NCBI GenBank assembly: GCA_029261235.1
Contig: JAJDBS010000253.1
Span: 1-64,000, forward strand
Reading direction: 5' to 3'
Source: Nitrospirales bacterium
GTDB lineage: Bacteria; Nitrospirota; Nitrospiria; Nitrospirales; UBA8639
Length of the DNA: 64,000 bases
Below, piece after piece: positions 10,234-20,802 of this stretch. A program made the translations under genes and the position numbers. The notes below the pieces were generated by a model. It did not search any database. It worked only from the letters and a program-made list of their open reading frames with translations, and was not told the DNA's origin. Positions within the stretch are counted from its first letter, which is position 1, and each line of letters begins with the position of its first letter.

Positions 10234-11228
10234 TGCGATAGAAGCCTTGATGAATTTGATTGACTTACACTTCCGATCTCGTCGTGAAGCCATTCGTTCG
10301 AGCGATTTTTTTGATAAGGCGACCCGTTTTTCCGACTTCGTTGGGCTGTTTCCTCTAGATCTGGTGGTCTCACCAATCGCCTCCCTGTCTTGATACACCG
10401 ACACTCGTATTCCCCACGACCTGCGTTAACGGATTGCAGGATCTCGTGGAGTGTACTCGTCCCGTGCACAGAGTTTTGACGTTCAAGAATTATTCCGTGG
10501 GCCTCGCCACCATGATGCAGAAGCCCTAAGCTATTTATTTCAGTGGCTTTGACATCTCAAGGGAGAGACAGGCCGTTGCTGTTCACTTGAGGAACGCAAT
10601 TTCGACTCTGGATTCCCAGGAACCCGAACTATTCTGTTATTGCTCGGCCACACGGCGAGTCCCATCTACTGCAGTGTTGACACCATAACCATCGTGTATA
10701 AACCTAGGATGTTTTCATTGGTTAATGACCTGCCTATTGGCGTCGGCAATCTTTACCAATCACTCACGCAATTCAGATTGAGAATGACCGAGTACATATG
10801 GTTGGCTCAGACGATCACGGACAGTATGGATGGCTTCATGCCAACGGTAAGGCATGTGACGGAGCTAGTGTATTTCATCGGCAGCCGTTGTTTCATAAGG
10901 TCATGCGCTACTGTCGCAATACGTGTGAGCATTTGCATTCAATTAGATACCCGCGAAATGCTTGGCTGAAAAAATTTTCTACTCACGTACGTATCATTAT
11001 CTCCATCTTCTGATTTTCATCAAGAGAACTATCACCTCATAGATATCATTATTGCCGCCTTTGGCAATGGGCTTATCCTATGTAGGGCGGTCTTTGTTGC
11101 ATGCTGTGATGCATGGCGCCTTTTCTGTATACCAAATAGAACGATTGAGCTGAGAAAGGTCATGCAAGCCACGGAGCCTAAAAGATATGCATGCATGGAT
11201 TTTCATGTATTCTCCACCTGCCGTGAGG

Positions 11229-12395
11229 TTAATGGGCTACTGGGGTGGTAGCGGTTACGCCCAAACGAGCGTAGAAAGAGACAAGTTCTTGAAACGCAAC
11301 ATTCCAATTATATTTCTGTTCAACCGCTTTCCGTCCAGCTGCCCCCATTGTTTCCACTAAGGCCGGGTTGCGAGCCAACTCTAGGAATGCGTTGGCGATA
11401 GCCTTTGGCTGAGTTTCAACGGTAATTCCACCGCCTACTTCTTCTGCAATCTGACCGACAACTGAGCCAGCTGTCACAATAACGGGCACTTGATTTGCCC
11501 AGTATTCAAAAAACCGATTCGGGAGCCCATTGAGAAGATCAGGATCACTACGACTGTACAGGACTGCCCCAGCCCAACCAGTTGGAATAAGTTCTTCCAT
11601 GAGAGTTTTCCAGGGAACCGGTCCATCAATGATGATATCTTCAGCAGGGACATTGCCCGTTTCCAGTAGCCGCTCCTTGAGTTGATTTTCTAATTCTGGT
11701 GGAGCGAAGCTTCCCCAAAAGGCAATGTCGCAGGGCAGTTCTTTGCGGGCAAGCAGAAAGGCCTCAACAAGTTCGAAAACGCCTCGGTCGAGGAAGTGGC
11801 CACCCGTGCTGATTATCCGAGGTCGCGCAGCGCGTGTTACTTCTGGTCGGTTTTTGCTGGTGGTGATATCAGGAAAGTTCCCAAGTACACAGGTATCAAC
11901 TCCGAGCGATCTGTACCGTTCTGCCATCAAATCCGTTATGGTGACAACTCCGGCAAACTCATTGACACATGCCGCACGTTCCAGCCGGTCAAAGCAGTGT
12001 GCCCCAAGAGCTGAGATTGGGCGAAATTTAAATTGGTTGAAATGGTAGATGCTTTCAATATAGACCTCGTGTGCATCCCAAATCACCGGCTTGCCGGTTT
12101 TGCGGGCCAACCGTCTCATGGATGGAATCAATTCAGGGTCGTGGAAATGATACAGATCTGCATCTAGATTCCTTGCAATCTCCATGGCCCGCCTACTCAA
12201 CAACAACCGGCGTTCAATAACCGATCGTGCTCGAGCCAATGGAATAATCTGCACCCCATCTACAATTTCCTCCTTATCATGGACTGCTACCAACATAACC
12301 TGGAACCCTGCTTTCGCAAGAGAAACACACTCCCGACGGAAAATCCGCGTATCCCAGACATTGTGAACTGTCGTAACATGACAGATTTTTGTCAT
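11229..12395 (-). CDS. Glycosyltransferase family 4
   Basis: MTKICHVTTVHNVWDTRIFRRECVSLAKAGFQVMLVAVHD...DLYHFHDPELIPSMRRLARKTGKPVIWDAHEVY...GLPNRFFEYWANQVPVIVT. Confidence 0.9.
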   Translation of the reverse strand: MTKICHVTTVHNVWDTRIFRRECVSLAKAGFQVMLVAVHDKEEIVDGVQIIPLARARSVIERRLLLSRRAMEIARNLDADLYHFHDPELIPSMRRLARKTGKPVIWDAHEVYIESIYHFNQFKFRPISALGAHCFDRLERAACVNEFAGVVTITDLMAERYRSLGVDTCVLGNFPDITTSKNRPEVTRAARPRIISTGGHFLDRGVFELVEAFLLARKELPCDIAFWGSFAPPELENQLKERLLETGNVPAEDIIIDGPVPWKTLMEELIPTGWAGAVLYSRSDPDLLNGLPNRFFEYWANQVPVIVTAGSVVGQIAEEVGGGITVETQPKAIANAFLELARNPALVETMGAAGRKAVEQKYNWNVAFQELVSFYARLGVTATTPVAH

Positions 12396-13283
12396 ATCTT
12401 AATCACTCCTCCGCAATGTAATTACTTTTTGAGATAGTCCACATGCCATTGGACTCTATGGACCAGCAGATCACGTGCCGTGCGCCAGATCTGCCTGACG
12501 AACGTTGGGCTCGAAATATTTTTGAATTGTCGTGGGGGACTTGGTGTAAGGTAAAAATGCCCTTTTCGAAATAGGGCGGTCACATCAATCCCTAAGGCCA
12601 TACACTCATTAAAAAGCTTGCCCTAGTATTTGGTTTTTTAAGGTGTAGGTGCTATTGCTCGAAAGGATTCCGCACCACCCTATACAGACAAGACGAGAAA
12701 TCTTATATTCTCTCACCGTACCAAAAGATCATCATAAAGCAAATATCTTGTTGCGTATTTCTCAAGAATTCAGTGTGGATTTTTTGCCAAAAAATGAAGG
12801 AAAATGCTGATCTACTGTTCAGTAGAAGTCGAATGGGTAGTCTATTCGCAAATATCTGTTTGGCTAGATCTGTAACCTGTGCCGCGGGGTTAGTTTGAAT
12901 TTTTTCTTCTGGGCTCAGCGTCTCGAACCATCCGTGAAAACTTTCCCCACCTCAGCGTTGTCGAAATTAACGTGTTCTGTCTTGACGAAAGGCAAGGAGG
13001 CGTGTAGGCCGAGCAGGGACTTATGTTACGCCAACACTCCCACCTGGTCCATAACTTGTGTCATTGTCGGTTTGATGCCTTCGGGCAACTCTCATCTACT
13101 CTCTGAAAATAATGGCTCATCGAATGTAGTGCGATTGCTGGAAATCTCTGGTCCACTTTGTGTCTAGGACTCGTCTAGGGAAGCCGTTTGTCATATGACT
13201 GATGAACCTGAAGGGTAAGTCGCTGCAAGGTTCTGTGCCAGCAGCTAAGGATTCACGGCCAACGACCGATGGGCTCATCGCCT

Positions 13284-13967
13284 TTACTTGGTCGCTATTC
13301 CAGTGATGATATATTTCCAAGACTGAGGAATGATTTTTTCAAAGACTTTTTTATCAAGAGTTGCAAGTGCTCTTCGTTGTTTTTCTGTCGCTCCAAAACA
13401 ACCCAGAAAACCTGTTGGGACGTACTCAAAGCTTGAAAATCTTGTGTGAAAAGATTGTATTTCTGGGATGGTGAAATATCTCCACAATTTTCCTCCACAT
13501 CCAAACCTAGCTCTCATGATCTTATGAATGCTTGTGGAGGATAGATTTTCTGCGAAGAGTAATTTCCCATTGGGTTTTAGGGCATTATAGATGTTGTCGA
13601 TGACATTGGTTGCCACATCAAGTTGCCCATTTCCAACTATCCCTCCAAGCATTGACTTATAGACGATAATATCAAATTTCTCTGTATAAGGTATGGTTCT
13701 CGCATCAATCTTTTCGTATGTAATCAACTCTGCAACACCATATTTCTTGTGGGTAAGTTTCGCTTGATTTGGAACATTTTCATACCAAGAGCAAACAACC
13801 TTACTGCCCTTTAGCGCCAACCAAAGGGAAATGCCACCATTGTTTTCAGATCCAAGCTCTAGGGAATAACAATCAGAATAATCAATGTTCAATTTTGATT
13901 CCCAGAACTCTAATGATCGAGACCAATTGACTACATCCCAACCAATTATGTCTTCTGTTGCTATCAT
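13284..13967 (-). CDS. Class I SAM-dependent methyltransferase
   Basis: NIDYSDCYSLELGSENNGGISLWLALKGSKVVCSWYEN...FDIIVYKSMLGGIVGNGQLDVATNVIDNIYNALKPNGKLLFAENL. Confidence 0.75.
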   Translation of the reverse strand: MIATEDIIGWDVVNWSRSLEFWESKLNIDYSDCYSLELGSENNGGISLWLALKGSKVVCSWYENVPNQAKLTHKKYGVAELITYEKIDARTIPYTEKFDIIVYKSMLGGIVGNGQLDVATNVIDNIYNALKPNGKLLFAENLSSTSIHKIMRARFGCGGKLWRYFTIPEIQSFHTRFSSFEYVPTGFLGCFGATEKQRRALATLDKKVFEKIIPQSWKYIITGIATK

Positions 13968-14753
13968 TCGGATCCTGTTTTCTGAGTGACGTTGTTTGTG
14001 CGACTAGGCCTGGTTATCAATTTCAAACCGGAGTGGCTCTTACGCACTGATGAGGAGACATCATATCTAAGCGGAAAATACTTTGAATTTTTGGTTGGGG
14101 AGGGGAGGGTTGAGAGATGATGACAATCTTCTCTGGAATTCCTTCTGGAACAGCTTCTTCCCCAGTTCACCAAGTAACAAAAAAATTCCCAATAATTAAG
14201 AAGTGAAACCCTCAAAACCAGAAAGGCTCAACTGGCGTGGACTCTTGTCCCTGTTACACAAATTTGGTCTGCCGCTAACGTGGGCAGTAGGACTTTGCGC
14301 AACTCGTTGGTTGTGAGAACTCCTTTCAACTTTTCAAACATCTCGAAAAGGTATCTGCTGAATGTCGGGAAATCCTGTTCATGAGTAGAGCATGACTGAA
14401 AAACATCGAGCAATGTTGCCTAATACCCCCTATCAGCTTGCACCGGGTAGAGTAGCCATAGAGGTCAAACAGAAACGGGGATGAAGTCATGAAGTTTCTT
14501 AGCACTGCCACAGCATAACCCTGGAGGCTCGACTGGGTTGAGTCCTCATAATCGTTTGATGTGTTTGTGTAACCGTGCAGGCGTCTTATCTCCCTCTCCG
14601 AAATAAAGTAGCTGGCTGTCGTTGGTGTGTGAGAGGTATTCCATTCCCTGGAATGCTAACTTCCTTTCCGCTGATCAGTAATATTTAGAGATTACCTTGT
14701 GAATATGATCGCCACTTCATCGTCTTCTCGGAAATGGAGCAAGGTTTTCAAGG

Positions 14754-15500
14754 TTATTTGCTGGCTATTCTCAGGTTCATCGGGGCTACAGGAGGCTCCT
14801 CATTCTGAGAGGCACCCGTACCATAGTCTGAAGGAAAGTTGCAATCATTTGTGTTCACATTCAGGCGTATGTGCACATCGAAACATGATGATCCTGCAAT
14901 ATCGTTCACACCCGAAACCTGTGCTCCACACGTAAATTTTCCTGTATCACTCCATAACGGTGTGCTGGTTTTCACACCATCTTGATAACGATAAAGAACA
15001 TTTGCCCCAATGTTTTCCCCATTCTTTCCAGCGCCCTTCAGCGGAGAATTTTCAGGAATGAACACTTTGCAGGAACTGAGGACAGGGTTTATGCTCGACG
15101 TATTCGAAAGTTTAGACCCACTGGAGGGACTGAAATTACGTGATTGTCCGATGGCCTTGGCATGGTCGATGCCCCAGTCGGACTGATTAGCTAAGAGGAA
15201 CCCATAGGAGGCATTGTTCGCCGCTAAGGTATTCGTTGCGATGAAAGTTGGATTGCCGTCACCTGCTTCAGATAGTTTGTCTGCCGCGAAGCCGCCTAAT
15301 TGGCCATTGAGTGCCATGCAATGATTGCATTGCGTATTCTTGGCTCCTCGAAAAAACTGCAGGCTTGCTGCAGGGATTCTTATTGCTACTCGGTTGAAGC
15401 CGATCTTATCAAGTGATGACCTATGCATTATCTGTGTCTTGCAAAAGGCTGTTGGGCAATAGGTCGCATTTCCTCGATTAGCTAAAGTGCAGTGGATCAC
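14754..15500 (-). pseudogene. C-terminal fragment of a secreted parallel beta-helix-type protein, probably decayed
   Basis: ORF lacks a signal peptide; ends NGENIGANVLYRYQDGVKTSTPLWSDTGKFTCGAQVSGVNDIAGSSCFDVHIRLNVNTNDCNFPSDYG, a tail I associate with secreted right-handed beta-helix proteins; upstream part looks like the interior of a larger protein. Confidence 0.5.
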
Positions 15501-15544
15501 CTAATCGATTCAGAATAGTCAGGCTTATTATCCCTTTAAGCAAT

Positions 15545-16849
15545 TTATTTTTTTGTTTTCAGTTGTAGTCTTCCGTTTGCCATTGATTGTTGGCTCTGTG
15601 TGATACCCTCACCACCTCGTCGGGCAGAACTTACGACCTGTCTTAGGTATTCCAGCGCCTTGGCCATATTTTTATTGGTCATGAAGCGGTTGATGACCTC
15701 AGTTTTTCCAATTTCCCCAATGGAGGATCTTTGTTGAGGGGACGACGCAAGATTGAGTATGGCCTCTGAAAATAAAGTAGCATTGAAACGAGGGACCACA
15801 AGAAGTCCCCCACGACCAGATTCAATCTCCACGATAGGTGGTATGTCAAAAGCAATTGCTGGAATACCCATTGCCATCGCTTCTAGTAGGGCGTTTGGCA
15901 TTCCATCATGATGGCTGGGAAATGCAAAGACATCGGCTGCACATAAGTATTCTGAGACTTTCTCCGGCTCACATGCGGGAAGAATTTTCACAAGAGGTCT
16001 TAGGCCTTGAGAATTAGTCAAATTTTTCTCTACGGCCATTGTCTCATCTAACGCTGGTAGGGATCCCACAACCACGCACCTGATCTTTGAGTTTCGTGCT
16101 CCGGCTAACGACATGGCATCGACCAACTCATAGATCCCTTTATCTTGGCAAACTCTACCTATATTAAGGATCAACACTTGGTCATCCGTAATACCCAATT
16201 CTTCCCGGATGCGCTTGCGCACCTCGGTTCTAGTCAGTGAGGGAGGATTTGGTATTCCTCGGGCCAACACGATATGGCGGTCCTTTGCCAGTTGATTGGG
16301 CGGGATTCTTAAAAGGGAAGCCGCTTCCTCAAAACATTCCTGACTTTGGTAGAAAACCATATCAAAATTACACAGTGCATGTGTTATCCTCTTCTGGTAC
16401 GACGAACACGTAGGATTTAGACCGGTAACCCAACCTACGGAAGGGATTCCTAAGTAACGTCCCATTCGCCAAGCCATCATTCCCGTTCCGGTAAGATCGA
16501 AAGAAAGAATCGCGTCAAATTTCTTCCGGCGATGCATTTTTTTCGACATCCATCGACAACAGTAAAAGGCCACCTGATCCGAACAAAAGGCCCCACCTAT
16601 CCGTGGAAGCTGTAAGTAGGTTGGTCGATGCACCGGAATTCCATTCTTGATTTCGTATCCTACCCCAGTGGAATAGGCCTTCCATCGTGGAGACAACAAG
16701 GAGAAAAAAGGAGGGACATAGGGTTGAGGTGCCAAGACTTCGATGCTCTGATTGAGGTTGCTAAGGACACCCAAGCTGCGTTCATTGAAGATCCCACAGA
16801 ATGGATACCCGGGATATGGATACTGAGAGGGTAGGGCAAGAATATTCAT
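15545..16849 (-). CDS. Glycosyltransferase family 4
   Basis: MNILALPSQYPYPGYPFCGIFNERSL...EELGITDDQVLILNIGRVCQDKGIYELVDAM...FAFPSHHDGMPNALLEAMAMGIPAIAFDIPPIVEIESGRGGLLV. Confidence 0.92.
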   Translation of the reverse strand: MNILALPSQYPYPGYPFCGIFNERSLGVLSNLNQSIEVLAPQPYVPPFFSLLSPRWKAYSTGVGYEIKNGIPVHRPTYLQLPRIGGAFCSDQVAFYCCRWMSKKMHRRKKFDAILSFDLTGTGMMAWRMGRYLGIPSVGWVTGLNPTCSSYQKRITHALCNFDMVFYQSQECFEEAASLLRIPPNQLAKDRHIVLARGIPNPPSLTRTEVRKRIREELGITDDQVLILNIGRVCQDKGIYELVDAMSLAGARNSKIRCVVVGSLPALDETMAVEKNLTNSQGLRPLVKILPACEPEKVSEYLCAADVFAFPSHHDGMPNALLEAMAMGIPAIAFDIPPIVEIESGRGGLLVVPRFNATLFSEAILNLASSPQQRSSIGEIGKTEVINRFMTNKNMAKALEYLRQVVSSARRGGEGITQSQQSMANGRLQLKTKK

Positions 16850-16894
16850 GTCTTAGGGCTCGCGATTTTCTACCTGTTTCAACGTACGACCAAA

Positions 16895-18814
16895 CTATGT
16901 CTCAAATTCCACGGAGAATTTTTTTGCCCATGCAATCATGTTTACGCAACGCCATATGTGAAGATCTGCTCCTTGTGACTCACGAACTTTTCCTTCCCAT
17001 CCGTGACTAATCTCCTTATGATTAATGGCTGTGATCTGATGTGCCGTCTCACTAGCCAAAACGCCGCTCACCCACTTGTGTTGCTCCAGTAGCCAATTTT
17101 TTTCTGGCGTAACAAAACCAATCTTGTCTTTTCGATCCAAAATGGCATTCGGAACTAATCCTCGCATCGCTTGTCGAAATAAGGCTTTAGTGGTTCCGTC
17201 TTTTGCGACTAAATACTCATCAGGAAGAGAGAACATAAAATTCACCAATTCCGGCGAGAGAAACGGCACACGACTTTCAATAGAAAAAGCCATTGAGTTG
17301 CGATCTTCGTACCGTAAGAGGTGCGGCAAACTGGTTTTTACTAGCGTATGGTGCAAATAGTCCCTCAGCCCTAAATTTCCACCCCTATTTGGTATCACTC
17401 CACGTTCCTCAAACCATTGGGTGTTGAGCCAAGAAGGCATAAGGTCCTTTTTTATTAAACGTCGCAGGGGCTCTTGTAGGGGTGATGGCACGACAAAATC
17501 CATGGACCGAAGTAATAAGCTCTGTGCGCTCATGCTTGGCAACTTAGATGCGCCTTGCAACAGATGAAAAGCCTCTACCCACTTACCACAGCGTAGTAGA
17601 GAACCTAAACGAGCGGCAATATAAACGGTATACCCCCCTAATATTTCATCTGCTCCTTGACCATCAAGCATCACTTTGATTCCTGCTTCATGCGCCTTTT
17701 GGAAAACTTGCCGTTGGGCGTAAATACTTGTACTTCCAAAGGGTTCCCCCTGAAGGCCTATCAACCGATCTAAGTCTTCCACTAAATCTTTTGAGTTGGA
17801 TTTGACTTTATGTACTCTCAGATTTCCTGCGCTACCAACGATGTCAATCCATTGTTCTTCACTTATTGCTAAATCATCCGCCACATAACTAAATGCATTG
17901 ATCTCAAGGCGAGGATTAAGATGGCGCATGGCCATCACGATAGACGAAGAGTCGATCCCTCCCGAGAGCGCTGCTCCTACGGAGACATCACTTCGGAGAT
18001 GCAGAGAGACGTTATTCAAGAAAATATCCCTTAGCTTTTCGGCTGCCGCATCGAAAGAGAGGTCGACCTGATTGTTTAAATCAATTTGCCAGTAGCGCGT
18101 GGGCTCAGTCTCTTCTGGTGCATCTAAGAACACCTCCAGATAATGCGCTGCAGGAAGCTGCCTGATATCCTTAAACAATGTTTCAGCGCCATGATCGGTC
18201 ATCCCGAAACGGATGTAGTCGTAAAAACGTTGCGGATTCACTTGACGCCTTGCCCCCGAGAGTTCAAGCAATGGCGGAATCTCAGATGCAAACGCCAATC
18301 CCCTGGACGACCAGGTATAGTAAAGCGGTTTGATGCCAAAGAAATCCCTAGCTAGAAAAATTTTTCGATTTTGAATATCCAGAATAGCGAAAGCAAACAT
18401 TCCGACAAGCCTGTTGAGGGCCTGAACGCCCCATTCTATGTAAGCAAAAAGCAGCACTTCCGTATCTGAATTGGATCGAAATTGATAGGATAAGGCCTCC
18501 AGCTCCAAGCGTAGTTCACGGAAGTTGTAGATTTCCCCGTTAAACACAATGTAGTACGTGCCCTCCTTGGTTCCCATTGGTTGCCATCCAGCTTCCGAAA
18601 GGTCCAAGATTGATAAACGGCGGTGCAGGAGTACGACTTCTGAGGAAACATCTGGAAAGTCCTGCGTTCGATAGAGCTTCACTTCTCTCCGATTGTAGTA
18701 TAGAACGCCAGCGTCGTCTGGTCCTCGATGCTCAAGGTTATTGAGGGCTCTCCGCACCATTGCACCTTCAATACGTCCTGATGATGGCTGTACCAACCCG
18801 GCAATTCCACACAT
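16895..18814 (-). CDS. asnB: Asparagine synthase (glutamine-hydrolysing)-like amidotransferase, second copy
   Basis: MCGIAGLVQPSSGRIEGAMVRRALNNLEHRGPDDAGV...DVSVGAALSGGIDSSSIVMAM...MLDGQGADEILGGY. Confidence 0.92.
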   Translation of the reverse strand: MCGIAGLVQPSSGRIEGAMVRRALNNLEHRGPDDAGVLYYNRREVKLYRTQDFPDVSSEVVLLHRRLSILDLSEAGWQPMGTKEGTYYIVFNGEIYNFRELRLELEALSYQFRSNSDTEVLLFAYIEWGVQALNRLVGMFAFAILDIQNRKIFLARDFFGIKPLYYTWSSRGLAFASEIPPLLELSGARRQVNPQRFYDYIRFGMTDHGAETLFKDIRQLPAAHYLEVFLDAPEETEPTRYWQIDLNNQVDLSFDAAAEKLRDIFLNNVSLHLRSDVSVGAALSGGIDSSSIVMAMRHLNPRLEINAFSYVADDLAISEEQWIDIVGSAGNLRVHKVKSNSKDLVEDLDRLIGLQGEPFGSTSIYAQRQVFQKAHEAGIKVMLDGQGADEILGGYTVYIAARLGSLLRCGKWVEAFHLLQGASKLPSMSAQSLLLRSMDFVVPSPLQEPLRRLIKKDLMPSWLNTQWFEERGVIPNRGGNLGLRDYLHHTLVKTSLPHLLRYEDRNSMAFSIESRVPFLSPELVNFMFSLPDEYLVAKDGTTKALFRQAMRGLVPNAILDRKDKIGFVTPEKNWLLEQHKWVSGVLASETAHQITAINHKEISHGWEGKVRESQGADLHIWRCVNMIAWAKKFSVEFET

Positions 18815-18952
18815 ACTTAGTTCATCCCATTACTTACAGAAAAAAATTGATATTCATGGGCGGCACTCAACGGAATTATTTATTCGTGCTCCCAAAAGCC
18901 TCGGTTTGCCTTCAAAACATAATTTGTAGAAAACTTTAAGCGACCTAACCTA

Positions 18953-20203
18953 TCAGGTAGTTGCGGAAGTACGTTTTCTTGAAATTTGTCTGGTCTCTTT
19001 CGAAAAGTTCACACGGCGCTCGCTAGCAAGGGTGTAGGCAAGAACTATCCAAAATAGTTTTACGTGGATATAGGTTCCATTCATATTAAGTAGTAAAAAG
19101 AAAAAGAGCATGGCTATCGGTAGTTGTCCATGATCTCCAACTCTAGCTTTCCACGCCGCAAGACCACAAAGCCACAATCCTATGGAAAAAGGTATAGCTC
19201 CAAGAAGGCCTACTTCGTGCACGAGCCAAAAATACAAGCTATGCGGGCCCATGGTCACCGTACCAGACCGCTTGCCCAACTCGTAGTAATGTGCGACGGG
19301 CCCCCATCCCATCAATGGTCTCTCTTGGAACATTTCTACTGATCGCTCCATGATTTTGTCTCGCCCTGCTACATCCCCTTCGCTCAAGGCTCGCTCCCAG
19401 CGCACACGTACAGGTTCAAACTGATAGACCGCTACGATCACCGTACCAATCACTAGGCACACCAACAACGTCGCTCTGGGGTCTAGCCGCAGACCGCTAT
19501 CTTTCATCACTAAAACCAATAGCCCGAGGACGAGAGCAACCATGACCCCGCGTGAGCCACTTTGCACAATGGGCAACGCTAGGATGCCAAAGGAGACCCA
19601 CGTTAGCCAACGAATTTTCTTGCTCACTATCTTTCGGCTGTTGGTGAGACCCACGAGGGCAAGCAGCCCTAAAGATAAAACAGCAGAATAACTGTTTGGA
19701 TTAGTCCCTAAGGCCGAAATTCGTCCTCCGGCTGCTTCACTGCTCATGATCCCGAGCAATACCATCACAGCCAAACTTATGGCGGAGACACTCAATGCCA
19801 AAAGAGCTCCTTTTGCAACACCCGAATGAGCCATCAGATTTTGGGAAACCCAAAATAACACCATTAATTGGGCCAGAGTAAAAATATTCGTTATAACGAG
19901 TCCATCGAATGCTGACTCTTGGAGCAGTGCGAAGAGTACGCAAATATATATGTACAATGAAAAATAAAAGAAGGCCAATGAGGGTCGCTTAAAACACAAT
20001 CTTGGCTGGAGAATTGTCAGGCCTATAAAGACAAATCCCACTAATTTGGAGACAGTGAAATTTTTGATCGTAATCCCTATATTCAGGGTTTCATAAGGGA
20101 GGGAGAAAATAAAAGCGTAAAACGCCAGTCGCAAAATTAACTGAGGATAACACGGTTCAGCGATTTCATGAGCCCGTGAGGTTTCTTCTCTATGTCTGAA
20201 CAT
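18953..20203 (-). CDS. O-antigen ligase/polymerase family membrane protein (Wzy-like)
   Basis: Polytopic hydrophobic protein; AVLSLGLLALVGLTNSRKIVSKK...ILALPIVQSGSRGVMVALVLGLLVLVMK...DKIMERSVEMFQERPLMGWGPVAHYYELGKRSGTVTMGPHSLYFWLVHEVGLLGAIPF (Wzy_C-type motif). Confidence 0.85.
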   Translation of the reverse strand: MFRHREETSRAHEIAEPCYPQLILRLAFYAFIFSLPYETLNIGITIKNFTVSKLVGFVFIGLTILQPRLCFKRPSLAFFYFSLYIYICVLFALLQESAFDGLVITNIFTLAQLMVLFWVSQNLMAHSGVAKGALLALSVSAISLAVMVLLGIMSSEAAGGRISALGTNPNSYSAVLSLGLLALVGLTNSRKIVSKKIRWLTWVSFGILALPIVQSGSRGVMVALVLGLLVLVMKDSGLRLDPRATLLVCLVIGTVIVAVYQFEPVRVRWERALSEGDVAGRDKIMERSVEMFQERPLMGWGPVAHYYELGKRSGTVTMGPHSLYFWLVHEVGLLGAIPFSIGLWLCGLAAWKARVGDHGQLPIAMLFFFLLLNMNGTYIHVKLFWIVLAYTLASERRVNFSKETRQISRKRTSATT

Positions 20204-20802
20204 GATTGTCTATGGATACTTTGCGGGTAAAGGTCTGCTGTGCTCTTGACACTTGTTTAAGTAATAACAATATTCACGTCACCTAATAAAATGGAGGTTG
20301 GGGTTTCGGTCCTTGCCATAGATTGAAAAAGGCGATCAATTATAGATTGATCCCACTCCAGAGCTTCAAGCTTCTCCAGTAAGAATATTGTTCTAGAAAA
20401 ATTACTTGAACGAGCAAGTTGGTCTTGGCCTGTCTGCTTTTCGTGAAGGAGCTCCGGGCAACTCTTTATCCTTCGGTTAAAAAGCTCTTACTTATCTGGA
20501 CGATTGTAGGATTAAACCGTCGGGGGGAGGAATTATTACAACGAAAGCCCTGCGCCCTAGCAAATTCAACGACCGGTATAATTGTTGACCTATATTCTTG
20601 ATAAAGATTAGATACATTGACTCCTACCTTTGGGGTAGAACGTGTTTAGATAGGGATCTCATTTTCGGTAGCCGGTTAGGCTAAAAAACTGGGCTGCAAT
20701 CGCTCGCAAATCGCGCACTGACATGGGTCGAATTCAGACCGATGCCTCAAGAATATGTGCGATTTTCCTTCGTTACCAAAAAACTGCAATAAATAGGATC
20801 CT

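Noticed and set aside
13964-14215. 83-aa ORF overlapping the methyltransferase start by 4 nt
   Set aside because: Low-complexity, Ser/Arg-rich translation with no domain character; probably chance.
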